A stretch of DNA of 64,000 nt from an uncultured Pseudomonadota bacterium (GTDB lineage: Bacteria > Pseudomonadota > Gammaproteobacteria > Methylococcales > Methylomonadaceae). A program made the translations under genes and the position numbers. Positions within the stretch are counted from its first letter, which is position 1, and each line of letters begins with the position of its first letter. Positions 26,134 to 37,070 of the stretch are shown here, one piece after another. Location of the stretch: positions 1 through 64,000 of the forward strand of contig CAILJB010000002.1 in NCBI GenBank assembly GCA_903834465.1, written 5' to 3'. A model generated the notes under the pieces. It was not told the DNA's origin, made no database searches, and saw nothing but the letters and a program-made list of their open reading frames with translations.

Positions 26134-27999
26134 TTATTGTGCTTGCGCCGCTAACTGCACGGCGTTACGTTTACTGCGTTTCACTGCATATAATGCTTCG
26201 TCGGCTAGCGTAATCAATTCTTTCCAGCCTGGTTTTCCGTTAGTCGAACATGCAACACCAATACTGACCGTCATCGGTTTTAATAGCGGTACATTTTCAA
26301 CTTGATGACGTTCGACCACGATGCGTATCCGTTCAGCTAATAACAAGGCTTCTTTTCCGTCAGTATTAGGGGCAATCACTAAAAATTCTTCGCCACCTAA
26401 TCGACAGGGAATATCTGTCATTCGCGCACATTTTCGCATAATTTTCGCGGCGTGAACTAACACTAAATCCCCTGCATCATGTCCTAACGAATCATTCACC
26501 GATTTGAAATGATCCAAGTCGAGCATTAACACGCTTAATGGACGATGGGTACGTTGTGCGCTTGACCATTCTTGTTCTAAACGATTCAATGAATAACGGC
26601 GGTTGGATAATCCCGTTAATACATCGGTATTTGCCATCAATTCTAAGCGTCGATTTGCCACTGCCAATTCTGCAATGTAACGCTGTAAATCTTTACGTTC
26701 TTTTTCGACTTCTTGTTGCAGAGTAATAATTCGTTGCCCTGCCCGAATTCGCGCTAATAGCACTTTTAAACTCAGCGGCGTGGTGACATAATCATCAATT
26801 CCGGCATTAAAGGCTTCAATTAACGCGCTTTCTTCTTCGGTTGAAGTCAGCATGATGATATAAATCGAACTGCCCCACGTTGAGGAATGCAACGTTTTTG
26901 ACAACTCAATGCCATCCATGGGTTTCATGTGCCAATTGGTAATAATCAATTCGGGTTTGTGTTCTAGCGCGTATTTCAATGCCGAATCGCCATCTTTACA
27001 AGCAGCGACTTTATGACCTGCTGCGGTAAGTTGTTTAGACAAACGCGCTAACATCATCGCATCATCATCAACCACTAAAATATTAAGTCCAGATAACATA
27101 TGTTTACCTGCGCCAAGCTCTGGCGAAGACTGGCGAATATCTGTTTTTACGTTAATCAATTTGCCCCATTCTTGCCATTGATTAAGCACTTCAGCGATAA
27201 ATGAATCCAATTCATCCGCATCAAAACCATGTCGCCCGGCTTCAACGAGTAACGCTGGCATTAAAGCAATGCGATATTCTTCATCGGAAACACAGTAATT
27301 CGATAAATGCCGCGCAAAAACAAGCTGTTTCGCAAGGCGATTCGCTTTAGATAAACTATCGCCAATTGGCTGAAAACTGAGTTTTAACGCTTCAAGAAGT
27401 AAATCTGAAAATCCCCAATCAGCAAGTAACATGACAGTCAACGCATTATGGTTAATCGCAAAACGTTCTTGCTCAAGTTTTAATAACTCATCGTCTTTTG
27501 CAATGGCAATACATTCACCATAACTTTCCGACCAGGCTGTTGCTAAAGCAAGACGACCAATATCGCTAAGTAATCCTAAAGTAAAGGCTTCTTCGGAACT
27601 AATGACGCGCTCGTGAACGCTTAAACGAGTAATGGCGACAGCCGTTGCTAGCGATTTTGACCAATAGGCAAGATAATCAAAACTTGGGCAGCGACTATAG
27701 CTATCGTTACCAACCAATGAAAGACTTAACGCAAAATTTTTGACTGCTGACATTCCCATCATGATGATGGCATCGCCTACGTTAGAAATAGAGCGATTTG
27801 CTCCCAGTGCAGCAGAATTAGAAAATTGTAGAATCCGTCCGCTCAACGCCGGATCAAGTTTAATCAACTGCGTCACCTGACCAATTTCGACATCATCACG
27901 TTGCAATAACTTCATAATTTCCAACGCAGTACCGGAAGGTGATGGCAGACGATTGGAGGTTTTCAATTCATGGAAATTAAATTCTTGGTTCATAGTCAT
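26134..27999 (-). CDS. HDOD-receiver-GGDEF regulator with a degenerate receiver
   Basis: 621 residues. HDOD domain (about 15-215), receiver (about 305-420), coiled coil, and GGDEF domain (about 455-610) with an intact RLGGEEF active site (GGEEF at 535-539), so it should make c-di-GMP. In the receiver the acidic pocket VVDDDAMM is kept, but the phosphoacceptor is Asn355 (LIITNWHMKPMDG) and the switch Lys is Thr407 (DDYVTTPLS). It is therefore unlikely to be controlled by phosphotransfer. Its ATG overlaps the stop of the upstream hybrid kinase by 4 bases (ATGA), so the two are made together. Confidence 0.93.
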   Translation of the reverse strand: MTMNQEFNFHELKTSNRLPSPSGTALEIMKLLQRDDVEIGQVTQLIKLDPALSGRILQFSNSAALGANRSISNVGDAIIMMGMSAVKNFALSLSLVGNDSYSRCPSFDYLAYWSKSLATAVAITRLSVHERVISSEEAFTLGLLSDIGRLALATAWSESYGECIAIAKDDELLKLEQERFAINHNALTVMLLADWGFSDLLLEALKLSFQPIGDSLSKANRLAKQLVFARHLSNYCVSDEEYRIALMPALLVEAGRHGFDADELDSFIAEVLNQWQEWGKLINVKTDIRQSSPELGAGKHMLSGLNILVVDDDAMMLARLSKQLTAAGHKVAACKDGDSALKYALEHKPELIITNWHMKPMDGIELSKTLHSSTWGSSIYIIMLTSTEEESALIEAFNAGIDDYVTTPLSLKVLLARIRAGQRIITLQQEVEKERKDLQRYIAELAVANRRLELMANTDVLTGLSNRRYSLNRLEQEWSSAQRTHRPLSVLMLDLDHFKSVNDSLGHDAGDLVLVHAAKIMRKCARMTDIPCRLGGEEFLVIAPNTDGKEALLLAERIRIVVERHQVENVPLLKPMTVSIGVACSTNGKPGWKELITLADEALYAVKRSKRNAVQLAAQAQ

Positions 28000-30900
28000 T
28001 TTCTTGTAGCTAAAACACGAGTTAGTTGCATTGTCGCATGAAAAACATCATCAATCATCAGTTCAAAATTGGCAATTTTATTTTCACGCGCTGCATTTTC
28101 TAAAACAGCAATTTTTACGATTAGTTCTTTCGCACAAAAATGAGTCACCATGCTTTTAAGTGTATTAGCTGCATCGGCTATTGCAGAAAAATCGTCGTTT
28201 TGAATGTGAATTTCAAGTTGAGCGAGAAGTGTGGGCGCATTTTCTAAAAACAATTGCACCATTTCGTCAAATAATTTTGCATCTCCATCTAGTTGAGCAA
28301 GTGCTGCCGTCTCATTCCAAATTGTAGAGGTAGGGACTTTAATTGTTGATGCCGGATTGTTAGGCACGTCTGATGATTCAGAACTATCCGGTACATGTAA
28401 CGTTGGTTTTAACCATGTTGTCAACATCTGATTAAATGAATGGCGATTAAATGGTTTACTTAAATAATCATTCATTCCGGCTTCTAAGCATTTTTGACGC
28501 TCTATATCCGTATTTTCGGCGGTCAGGGCGATAATCGGAATAGCTTGTGCAAGCTCATGAATGCGTAATTGTTGCGTGGTTTCGTAGCCATCTATAATTG
28601 AAATTTGACAATCCATCAAAATCAAATCGTAAGCGTTATTTTTGAGTAAGTTTATAGCTTCATTACTATTTTTTGCCACATCAGGTGTAAGGTTAAATCG
28701 TGCGAGTTCTGTCACAATAACCCGTTGGTTAATTACATTATTTTCAACAAGTAAAATGTGTTTATCCGTGTAATCAGCATAACTGATTTCTGTTTTGACC
28801 GTTGTAATTTGTTCAGGGGGAAGGCTTATTGTATTCCACAATGCGTCAAATAATTGCAGTGGGCGAACGGGTTTAGATAAACAATATGAAAAACCTAAAC
28901 TGTGTTTTTCGTTTTTACCGATAAAATTATTCGCCGACAGTAACAAACGTGGTGTATGACTTAAAAGCGGATTAGCAGTCATTGTGCGTGCCAATTCGCA
29001 TCCATCCATATCAGGAAGTTGAAAATCAATAATTGCCACGTCATACGGCTGGTCGTTTGATGCTGCAATTTCAAGTTCTAATAGTGCAGCATGAGCTGAA
29101 TTTTCTGTTTGTACAAAACATTGCCAAGCGTCCAAATGATGAGAAAGAATATGTCGATTCGTGGCATTGTCATCAATCAATAAGACTCTTACGCCCGCCA
29201 AATAAGACGGTAACAGCGGTGGCTGTTGCAATGCGGGCGTAATCGGCAAATCAAACCAAAACGTCGTCCCTTGCCCTAACATGCTTTCAAAACCAATTGC
29301 GCCATTTATCATATCGATTAAATTTTTACAAATCGACAACCCTAACCCCACGCCACCACAAAAACTTGCTGTAGAATTGTCGACTTGATTAAAGGGCTTG
29401 AACAATTTGGTTTGTTGTTCGGCACTCATGCCAACACCGGTATCTTGGATTTCAAAACGGCATTGCATTTCTCCATCAATACCAACAATTTGCATAACAC
29501 GCACATTGACTTCACCTTGCTCGGTAAATTTGAGCGCGTTATCTAACAAATTGGTCAAAAGTTGGCGTAAACGTGTCGGATCGCCCTGCCATAAAATGGG
29601 GAAATTTGCCGGTATAAAACATGTTAATTCAATTTTATGGTCTGTGGCATAATTCGACAACAACGCACAAACATCTTCAACCAAAACAGGCAAATGGAAT
29701 TCAATATGTTCTAATTCAACTTTATGTGACTCAAATTTAGAAAAATCTAAAATATCATTCAACGTTGCCAACAACGATTCCACAGAACTTGCGGCGGCAT
29801 CGAGTAAATCAGACTGATCTTGCGTTAAATTGGTATCTTGCAACAAATCAAGCATCCCCAAAATACCATTCATTGGCGTGCGAATTTCATGACTCATATT
29901 TGTCAAAAATTCCGACTTCATATCGGTCATTTTTGCAACTGTCTCACGCGCGGCATGTAATGATAGTTGTGCTTGCTCTTGCAATAAGGCTAAAGCCATC
30001 ATCTCGCCGACTTGCTTGAGCATAGCTAATCGGGTCATATTCTGCGAGGGATGCGTATCGGTATATAAAACCAATACTCCCATCACATTCCCCGCGTAGA
30101 GCATCGGTACGATGTAATGTCCATGAATTTTATCGTGATTCCCTTCGCCCTCTTCACTCGAATCACAAAAACAGGTATCCGTGATGGTGATTTCGATAGA
30201 TTTTGCTGCTTTACCACAAATACCTTTGCCAATTAAAACGCGTTGCTCATGTTGGATAAAATCATCGCTAAAATGTCCCAGCCGAACAAACATATCCAAA
30301 AACTTTTCGTCAGCATTCGTAATTAAAACACTGCCTCTTCGTTGCGAAGTGAAAGTTTTAAGTTCGAATAACCGTGTTAATACTTCTGTAAAACGTATTT
30401 TTAACGGTTTTTGTTGTTGCAAAATTTGTGCGATGTCTAATTTGGCTGATTTATTGGCATGTTCACTATGTAAATTTTCTTCTTTGGCAACTTGCACACT
30501 AATGTCACGTTGGCTCTGAACGTAACCGCTCAAATCACCATTGGCTTTAAATATGGGTGTAATACTTACCGCTGCCCAATAATCAACGGTTTTAGGTTCT
30601 TTAGTAAACGTGTATTCAATTACTTGCCGCCGATTTAACAATCGCCCCGTCCACATTTTTCCTTGTTTTAACGTGTCCCGCATATCGGCTAACGTTTGCA
30701 AATCCGTATTATCACTATTTAAAAGCGTCGGGCTGTATCCGAGTAATTGCGTTTCAAACCAGCCACTTAATCGACAAAATGCAGGGTTAATATATTCAAT
30801 CAATCCTTTGGCATCTGTAATTAAAACCATTTCGTTACTGGTTTCTAAACCTTGTTTTAACGTGAGTAACTTTAATTCGGCATTTTTTTGCTCAGTAATA

Positions 30901-31316
30901 TCACGGCGAATTGATAAATATTGATACGGTTCCCCTGCCTCATTTAGCAGTGGTGCAATTGTGCTATCGACCCAATAAAGTTCCCCATCTTTACGACGAT
31001 TGCAAAATTGTCCGTGCCACGTCTCCCCTTTCGAGATAATGTGCCAAAGTTGAGCGATGAATTCTTTAGTGTGATAACCGGAATTTATTAAGCTGTGCGT
31101 TTGCCCCAATAATTCTGTTTCTGTGTAGCCGGAGACAGCACAAAATTTTTCATTAGCATAAACAATAATGCCTTGCGTATCGGTTAAACTGATTAGAACG
31201 TGTGTATTAAGCAGTTTTTGCACAGCAACATTTAATTCGGAATGCACTGGCATAGCAGTACCATTTCCCAAAAATGAGGGCGAAAATAGTGCGTTAGAAC
31301 GAGAGGCTTTGGTCAT
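27996..31316 (-). CDS. Hybrid sensor histidine kinase (PAS-PAS-GAF-HK-REC-REC-Hpt)
   Basis: 1106 residues, no membrane segment. Two PAS domains (about 35-150, 155-285), GAF (about 310-450), HisKA with His476 in MSHEIRTPMNG, ATPase with NLLDNALKF, DTGVGM and GGVGLGLSI, receivers REC1 (Asp764 in IIDFQLPDMDG) and REC2 (Asp902 in LMDCQISIIDG), and a C-terminal Hpt-like domain (about 1010-1106). In that Hpt the phosphoacceptor position is Asn1051 (AANTLKSM where AHTLKGS is usual). The architecture is like BarA/GacS, but the last relay step appears broken. It overlaps the HDOD-GGDEF gene. Confidence 0.93.
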   Translation of the reverse strand: MTKASRSNALFSPSFLGNGTAMPVHSELNVAVQKLLNTHVLISLTDTQGIIVYANEKFCAVSGYTETELLGQTHSLINSGYHTKEFIAQLWHIISKGETWHGQFCNRRKDGELYWVDSTIAPLLNEAGEPYQYLSIRRDITEQKNAELKLLTLKQGLETSNEMVLITDAKGLIEYINPAFCRLSGWFETQLLGYSPTLLNSDNTDLQTLADMRDTLKQGKMWTGRLLNRRQVIEYTFTKEPKTVDYWAAVSITPIFKANGDLSGYVQSQRDISVQVAKEENLHSEHANKSAKLDIAQILQQQKPLKIRFTEVLTRLFELKTFTSQRRGSVLITNADEKFLDMFVRLGHFSDDFIQHEQRVLIGKGICGKAAKSIEITITDTCFCDSSEEGEGNHDKIHGHYIVPMLYAGNVMGVLVLYTDTHPSQNMTRLAMLKQVGEMMALALLQEQAQLSLHAARETVAKMTDMKSEFLTNMSHEIRTPMNGILGMLDLLQDTNLTQDQSDLLDAAASSVESLLATLNDILDFSKFESHKVELEHIEFHLPVLVEDVCALLSNYATDHKIELTCFIPANFPILWQGDPTRLRQLLTNLLDNALKFTEQGEVNVRVMQIVGIDGEMQCRFEIQDTGVGMSAEQQTKLFKPFNQVDNSTASFCGGVGLGLSICKNLIDMINGAIGFESMLGQGTTFWFDLPITPALQQPPLLPSYLAGVRVLLIDDNATNRHILSHHLDAWQCFVQTENSAHAALLELEIAASNDQPYDVAIIDFQLPDMDGCELARTMTANPLLSHTPRLLLSANNFIGKNEKHSLGFSYCLSKPVRPLQLFDALWNTISLPPEQITTVKTEISYADYTDKHILLVENNVINQRVIVTELARFNLTPDVAKNSNEAINLLKNNAYDLILMDCQISIIDGYETTQQLRIHELAQAIPIIALTAENTDIERQKCLEAGMNDYLSKPFNRHSFNQMLTTWLKPTLHVPDSSESSDVPNNPASTIKVPTSTIWNETAALAQLDGDAKLFDEMVQLFLENAPTLLAQLEIHIQNDDFSAIADAANTLKSMVTHFCAKELIVKIAVLENAARENKIANFELMIDDVFHATMQLTRVLATRK

Positions 31317-31358
31317 TTTATGGATTTGATTACGCTGTAACTAATATGGCAGACAGTA

Positions 31359-31364
31359 TATAAT
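31359..31364 (+). promoter_or_regulatory. Possible -10 box of secA
   Basis: TATAAT lies 46 bases before the secA ATG in the short gap to the divergent kinase gene. The -35 hexamer 17 bases upstream (TGTAAC) is weak. Confidence 0.45.
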
Positions 31365-31409
31365 CCCACGTTTTTACTAAATTTTCACTAAATTCACATT
31401 GGAAAAAGT

Positions 31410-34136
31410 ATGCTTGGCAAACTGGTCAAATTAGTTATAGGTAGCCGTAACGACAGGCTGATTAAGAAAAAAAGAGTATTGGTCAAAAAGGTCAATGCCC
31501 TGTCCTCAGAATACGAAAAACTTTCTGACGAGGCTCTGCAAGCTAAGACTCAGGAATTTCGTGATCGTTTAGCGAATGGCGAAAAATTAAATAATTTATT
31601 GCCTGAAGCCTTTGCCACCGTGCGTGAAGCCTCAACACGGGTCTTTGGTATGCGCCATTTCGACGTACAACTTATCGGCGGTATGATTTTGCATAAAGGC
31701 AAAATCTCAGAAATGAAAACTGGTGAAGGTAAAACGTTAATGGCAACGCTTGCTGCGTATTTAAATGCGTTGCCTGAACGCGGCGTTCACGTTGTCACAG
31801 TCAACGATTATTTGGCAAAACGTGACGCTGAAACCATGAGCAAACTCTATGAGTTTTTGGGATTGAGTACAGGCGTTATTTTAGCGCAAATGGAAACGTA
31901 CGAACGTCGCAAAGCCTATGCTGCTGATATTACTTACGGCACAAATAACGAATTCGGATTCGATTATTTACGCGACAATATGGCATTTACGGCAGAGCAA
32001 AAAGTTCAACGGGATTTGCATTTTGCTATCGTTGACGAGGTGGATTCAATTTTAATTGATGAAGCCCGCACACCGTTGATTATTTCAGGCCCTACCGACG
32101 ATACCAGTGATATTTATTTGAAAGTCAACGCGATTGTGCCGTTGCTACAAAAACAAGAAAAAGAAGGCGAAGAAGGCGATTATTCGGTTGATGAAAAATC
32201 TAAACAAATTCATTTAACAGAAGCGGGGCATGAAAACATCGAACGCTTGATGATTGAACATGGTCTTTTCACCGAAGGCACAAGTTTATACGATGCAACG
32301 AATTTGCGTTTAATGCACTATATCAACGCGGCATTACGCGCTCACGCTTTGTTTAGACGTGACGTGGAATACATTGTTAAAGATGATCAAGTCATCATCG
32401 TTGATGAATTTACCGGTCGAACAATGGCTGGAAGACGTTGGTCAGAAGGTCTGCATCAAGCCATTGAAGCTAAAGAAGGCGTGTCGATTCAAAACGAAAA
32501 TCAAACCCTCGCATCGATTACTTATCAAAATTATTTCCGCTTATACGAAAAACTGTCTGGCATGACCGGAACAGCTGATACGGAAGCGTTTGAATTAAAC
32601 AAAATTTATGGTTTAGAAGTCGTTGTCATTCCGACGCATCGTTCTATGATTCGGCGTGACTTGGGCGACGTGGTATTTTTAACCGCCGCAGAAAAATATA
32701 ACGCAGTTGCCACTGATATTAAAGAATGCGTCAGTCGTGGACAACCGGTGTTAGTCGGTACCACATCGATTGAAAATTCAGAATTATTGTCGAACTTGTT
32801 ACATCAGCAAGGCATTAAACACGAAGTTTTAAATGCGAAACAACATGAACGTGAAGCGCACATTATTGAGCAAGCCGGTCAACCTTATGCGGTAACGATT
32901 GCTACAAATATGGCGGGACGCGGAACTGATATTGTATTAGGCGGAAATTTAGAAGCCGAATTGCTCGCGCTCGGTGAAGATGCGCCGCAAGCGGCAAAAG
33001 ACAAAATACGCGGCGCGTGGTTAGACCGTCACAATGCCGTAGTAGCAAGCGGTGGTCTGCACGTTATCGGTTCAGAGCGTCACGAATCACGTCGTATCGA
33101 TAATCAATTACGCGGGCGTTCAGGTCGTCAAGGCGATCCCGGTTCAAGTCGCTTTTTCTTATCACTCGAAGATGATTTGATGCGTATTTTCGCCTCTGAT
33201 CGCGTTGCGGGTTTGATGCAAAAATTAGGAATGGGTAACGGCGAAGCTATTGAACATCCATGGGTGACACGTTCGATTGAAAACGCTCAACGCAAAGTCG
33301 AAGCGCATAACTTCAACATTCGTAAAGAAATTTTAGCGTATGACGATGTGGCAAACGATCAACGAAAAGTCATTTACGCACAACGTAGCGATATTATGGC
33401 AGCGGATGATATTTCAGAAATCATCACCGCAATTCGTGAAGATGTCGTCAATAATATGATTACGCTCTATATTCCATCAAGAACGATGGTTGATCAATGG
33501 AATATTACCGGTTTAGAAGAGCATATTCGCCTCGAATTTGGCGTAGAAATTCCGGTACAAAAACTGCTTAGTGAAGATAAGAAACTTCACGAAGAAGCCT
33601 TACGTCAAAAAATTATCGCGATTTTAGAAGAAAACCACGCTGAAAAAGAGAGAGTTTTAGGTAAATCCACGCTAAACAACGTTGAAAAAACGTTTATGTT
33701 GCGTGCGTTAGACCATAACTGGAAAGAGCATTTAGCCGCGATGGATTATTTGCGTCAAGGCATTCATTTCCGTGGTTACGCACAAAAAGACCCGAAACAA
33801 GAGTATAAACGTGAAGCCTTTGAAATGTTCACGAACTTGCTTGAAACGATTAAGTTTGAAGTCGTGGGTTTATTATTCAAGATTCCAACCGAAATATCCG
33901 CGCTGGATCAAGAATTTGAAATGGAAGCTGAAGCCAATGTGGCACCCTCGACAGCCGCTGAAATTCCAACCACTACGATGAATTTGGACAGTGAACATTT
34001 AGCAGCATTAGCCGATATTGAACAACCTACGGTCGTTGACCAACCCACAAGTCTTGAAGATAGCGTGGCACGAAATGACCCTTGTCCATGTGGTTCAAAT
34101 TTGAAATACAAACAATGTCACGGCAAATTAGCGTAA
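31410..34136 (+). CDS. secA: SecA, preprotein translocase ATPase
   Basis: 908 residues, full length for a proteobacterial SecA. It drives protein export through SecYEG. Walker A is [11 protein letters not shown], Walker B is [12 protein letters not shown], helicase motifs include [15 protein letters not shown] and [13 protein letters not shown], and the C-terminal zinc-binding tail [18 protein letters not shown] is intact, with the usual Cys-x-Cys...Cys-His ligands for SecB and phospholipid binding. It precedes the pilM operon by 92 bases on the same strand. No secM is seen upstream. Confidence 0.98.
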   Translation: MLGKLVKLVIGSRNDRLIKKKRVLVKKVNALSSEYEKLSDEALQAKTQEFRDRLANGEKLNNLLPEAFATVREASTRVFGMRHFDVQLIGGMILHKGKISEMKTGEGKTLMATLAAYLNALPERGVHVVTVNDYLAKRDAETMSKLYEFLGLSTGVILAQMETYERRKAYAADITYGTNNEFGFDYLRDNMAFTAEQKVQRDLHFAIVDEVDSILIDEARTPLIISGPTDDTSDIYLKVNAIVPLLQKQEKEGEEGDYSVDEKSKQIHLTEAGHENIERLMIEHGLFTEGTSLYDATNLRLMHYINAALRAHALFRRDVEYIVKDDQVIIVDEFTGRTMAGRRWSEGLHQAIEAKEGVSIQNENQTLASITYQNYFRLYEKLSGMTGTADTEAFELNKIYGLEVVVIPTHRSMIRRDLGDVVFLTAAEKYNAVATDIKECVSRGQPVLVGTTSIENSELLSNLLHQQGIKHEVLNAKQHEREAHIIEQAGQPYAVTIATNMAGRGTDIVLGGNLEAELLALGEDAPQAAKDKIRGAWLDRHNAVVASGGLHVIGSERHESRRIDNQLRGRSGRQGDPGSSRFFLSLEDDLMRIFASDRVAGLMQKLGMGNGEAIEHPWVTRSIENAQRKVEAHNFNIRKEILAYDDVANDQRKVIYAQRSDIMAADDISEIITAIREDVVNNMITLYIPSRTMVDQWNITGLEEHIRLEFGVEIPVQKLLSEDKKLHEEALRQKIIAILEENHAEKERVLGKSTLNNVEKTFMLRALDHNWKEHLAAMDYLRQGIHFRGYAQKDPKQEYKREAFEMFTNLLETIKFEVVGLLFKIPTEISALDQEFEMEAEANVAPSTAAEIPTTTMNLDSEHLAALADIEQPTVVDQPTSLEDSVARNDPCPCGSNLKYKQCHGKLA

Positions 34137-34228
34137 TCTAAATTTAGAATTTTTGGTCTGTACGGCAGGGCGTGTTTTTTTGTTTCGAATCCGTTTAATG
34201 ATAGCTTCCCTTAACCTTTTGAAAAATC

Positions 34229-35338
34229 ATGAATTGGTCAACAAATAAGCTCAATTTTAATTTCGACCTCAATTTTTTGGGGCTTGGAAAAAAACAGACT
34301 GCCGTGCTAGGCATCGATATTACGACAACAGTGGTGAAATTATTAGAACTGAGTCGAAATGGGAATCACTATAAAGTCGAAAGTTATATGGTTTCGCCAT
34401 TGCCGCGCGATGCGGTAATGGATAAACAGATTACGAACGTTGACGTTATTGGTGAAGCCATAAAAAAAGCGGTGCAACGTTCAGGAACAAAATTAAAACA
34501 AGCCGCTGTTGCCGTTGGTGGTTCTTCGGTTATTACAAAATTGATTACGTTGCCAGCAGGCTTAACCGACGACGAAATGGTTGAGCAAATCATGATTGAG
34601 GCAGAGCAATATATTCCTTACGGCATTGACGAGGTTAATTTTGATTTTGAAGTGCAAGGCATAAATGAAATTGATTCTAGTCGCGCAAATGTTTTACTTG
34701 CCGCGTCTCGAAAAGAAAATGTTGATGATCGTGTTGCTACGTTAGAACTTGCAGGATTAAAAGCGAAAATAGTGGATATTGAAGCCTTTGCTATTGAAAA
34801 TGCGTTTGTTTTGTTAGCCAATCAATTGCCTTATTCGGTTGAAAACAAAACGATTGTGGTAATTGAAATTGGTGCGAATTTAACAACGTTGCACGTTCTC
34901 TATAATTCCCGCGCCATTTATACGCGCGAACAAAATTTTGGTGGTAAACAACTCACCGAAGACATTCAACGAACTTATGGCTTGAGTTATGAAGAAGCGG
35001 GCGTATCAAAAAAATTAGGCGGTTTGCCTGATAATTATGAATCAGATGTTCTCGAACCTTTTAAACACGGTATGGTGCAGCAAATTCAACGTGCTATACA
35101 GTTCTTCGTTGCCTCTAATGCGAGTCGTCCCATTGATAGCGTGATTCTCGCCGGCGGTTGCGCTTCTATTGCCGGTGTCGATCATTTAGTTTCGGAATCA
35201 TTGGGCGTACCCACATACATTGCTAATCCATTTGTAAATATGGAACTCTCTTCACGAGTTAATCCAAAAAGTTTGGGAAAAGATGCACCTTCGATGTTAA
35301 TTGCATGTGGTTTAGCGTTACGGAGTTTTGACGAATGA
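34229..35338 (+). CDS. pilM: PilM, cytoplasmic actin-like type IV pilus assembly protein
   Basis: 369 residues. Actin-fold ATPase-like protein with VLGIDITTTVVKLLEL, IEIGANLTTLHVL and ILAGGCASIAGVDHLV as nucleotide-binding blocks. It binds the N-terminal tail of PilN and links the pilus alignment complex to the cytoplasmic motor. It starts a pilMNOPQ operon in standard gene order; pilN overlaps its end by 4 bases. An N-terminal extension of about 25 residues rich in Asn and Phe precedes the conserved start. Confidence 0.96.
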   Translation: MNWSTNKLNFNFDLNFLGLGKKQTAVLGIDITTTVVKLLELSRNGNHYKVESYMVSPLPRDAVMDKQITNVDVIGEAIKKAVQRSGTKLKQAAVAVGGSSVITKLITLPAGLTDDEMVEQIMIEAEQYIPYGIDEVNFDFEVQGINEIDSSRANVLLAASRKENVDDRVATLELAGLKAKIVDIEAFAIENAFVLLANQLPYSVENKTIVVIEIGANLTTLHVLYNSRAIYTREQNFGGKQLTEDIQRTYGLSYEEAGVSKKLGGLPDNYESDVLEPFKHGMVQQIQRAIQFFVASNASRPIDSVILAGGCASIAGVDHLVSESLGVPTYIANPFVNMELSSRVNPKSLGKDAPSMLIACGLALRSFDE

Positions 35339-35910
35339 TCAAAATTAACCTATTGCCTTGGCGCGAAGCATTACGCAAACAAAAACAACAGACTTTTAAC
35401 AATGCCTTAGCTATTTCGGTCATGTTTACCGCAGCTATTTTTGCAGGTATTCACTTTTACATTGCAGATCAACAAGATTATCAAATGCAACGCAATAAAA
35501 TGTTGCAAGACGAAATAACATTATTGGATCAAAAACTTGTTGATATTAAAAACATTGAAGAGAAAAAAACACGCTTAATCAACAAAATTACAGTCATTCA
35601 CAATCTACAGCGTTCGCGCCCAGAAATTGTACATTTATTTTATGAAATTCCATTGGCAACGCCCGATGGTTTATTTATGACTAAATTAACCCGAACCGGA
35701 CGGGACTTAGTATTTGAAGGGAAATCTCAATCGAACGCGCTGGTATCGGCATTCATGAGTGCAATCGAAAATTCACAATGGTTACAAACCCCCTCATTAG
35801 ATGTCATTCAAAATCCAGATAAACTTGTGGCAGATAAAGGAAATAGTGCAGAAAAGCTCAATGACTTTACTTTACGAACCAAACAACGTGATTTACCGGA
35901 CGTGAAATAA
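35335..35910 (+). CDS. pilN: PilN, inner-membrane pilus alignment protein
   Basis: 191 residues. The N-terminal cytoplasmic motif IKINLLPWREALRKQKQQTF binds PilM, followed by one membrane helix (about 24-44), a coiled coil and a periplasmic ferredoxin-like domain. It forms heterodimers with PilO. It overlaps pilM by 4 bases and ends one base before pilO starts. Confidence 0.96.
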   Translation: MIKINLLPWREALRKQKQQTFNNALAISVMFTAAIFAGIHFYIADQQDYQMQRNKMLQDEITLLDQKLVDIKNIEEKKTRLINKITVIHNLQRSRPEIVHLFYEIPLATPDGLFMTKLTRTGRDLVFEGKSQSNALVSAFMSAIENSQWLQTPSLDVIQNPDKLVADKGNSAEKLNDFTLRTKQRDLPDVK

Positions 35911-35911
35911 C

Positions 35912-36535
35912 ATGAATTTATCAGAAATCGATTTGTCTGAAATAGACTGGGATTTTAATTCGGCGTGGAGTTGGCCATTGCCTGTTAGAATTGGCATAAT
36001 TGTCTTGAGTTGTTTACTCGTTCTAGGTGGTGGCATTTATTATGATACGTTAGATCAATTAAAAGTTTTAGAAACCGTACAAAAAAAAGAAGCTGAATTA
36101 AAAACTGTTTTTATGCTCAAACATAATCAGACTGTAAATTTACCGGCATATCAAGAACAGCTCAAACAGATTAAGCAAAAACTGCATGACATTATCAAAC
36201 AAATGCCTATGGAAGAAGAAATTGCCGGTTTGCTTATCGATATTTCTCAAACGGGCATTGCGAGTGGTTTAGAATTTAAGTTATTTAAACCTGCGCCACC
36301 AGTGCGCCAAGATTTTTATTCTGAATTACCCATTAACGTTGAAGTGACGGGGAAATACGAGGAATTATGTCTGTTTGTCAGTGGATTAGCTGCATTGCCG
36401 CGTATTGTAACTATTCATGATTTAACGATTGTACCCGTTGATAAAACAAAAATTAGTAAACAAAGTCCTATGTTAATGTCCGTGATGGTGAAAACATATC
36501 GTGAAAACGGGAACGCTCAAAATGACATCAACTAA
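35912..36535 (+). CDS. pilO: PilO, inner-membrane pilus alignment protein
   Basis: 207 residues with one membrane helix (about 27-46), a coiled coil (about 50-95) and a periplasmic domain with LLIDISQTGIASGLEFKLF and LPINVEVTGKYEELCLFVSG, conserved in PilO. It pairs with PilN and contacts PilP. Its end overlaps the pilP start by 14 bases. Confidence 0.95.
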   Translation: MNLSEIDLSEIDWDFNSAWSWPLPVRIGIIVLSCLLVLGGGIYYDTLDQLKVLETVQKKEAELKTVFMLKHNQTVNLPAYQEQLKQIKQKLHDIIKQMPMEEEIAGLLIDISQTGIASGLEFKLFKPAPPVRQDFYSELPINVEVTGKYEELCLFVSGLAALPRIVTIHDLTIVPVDKTKISKQSPMLMSVMVKTYRENGNAQNDIN

Positions 36536-37067
36536 ATGTAGCGTGCATTTTTTACTGATTACGATAGCGATAATGACGTTGACGGCATGTGGCAGTCATG
36601 ATTTTACTGATTTGCAACAGTACATCGCAGAAATCAAATCACGACCACCTGAACAGGTAAAACCCTTGCCGGAATTTAAAAGCGTTGAACCATTTACATT
36701 TAAACGGGAAAATGGTTTGCGCGATCCGTTTAAACCCGTAGAAAAAATAAAAGTTGCGGATGTTGCAGAAGAGGAAGAGCCAGATAATGGTATTCATCCC
36801 GATACGCATCGCACCAAAGAACCACTGGAAGCCTTTTCTTTAAGTGGTTTAAAAATGGTTGGCACTATTGATATGAATTCGACACTATGGGGACTAATAA
36901 AAGGCGATGGCAATAACATTTATCGCGTAAAAGTGGGAAATCATATGGGTAAAAACGATGGAAAAATCACGAGCATCGACAAGAAAAAAATCGAACTAAT
37001 TGAAATTGTTCCCGGTAAACCAGGGCGGTTTATTGAGCAGTCAACGACTTTAAGTTTAACAGAGTAG
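36522..37067 (+). CDS. pilP: PilP, pilus assembly lipoprotein
   Basis: 181 residues. A signal peptide with lipobox LTAC (Cys near residue 23) makes it a lipoprotein. The N-terminal disordered part has the conserved NGLRDPFKP motif; the C-terminal beta domain contains LSLSGLKMVG-type and VGNHMGKNDGKITSI blocks. It links PilNO to the secretin PilQ. The ATG at 36522 is chosen because it gives the lipoprotein signal; the upstream in-frame ATG at 36501 lies within pilO and lacks support. Confidence 0.95.
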   Translation: MTSTKCSVHFLLITIAIMTLTACGSHDFTDLQQYIAEIKSRPPEQVKPLPEFKSVEPFTFKRENGLRDPFKPVEKIKVADVAEEEEPDNGIHPDTHRTKEPLEAFSLSGLKMVGTIDMNSTLWGLIKGDGNNIYRVKVGNHMGKNDGKITSIDKKKIELIEIVPGKPGRFIEQSTTLSLTE

Positions 37068-37070
37068 ATT

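Noticed and set aside
26134-31316. BarA/UvrY-type global system
   Set aside because: The partner is an HDOD-GGDEF protein rather than a LuxR-type regulator, and the relay residues are missing.
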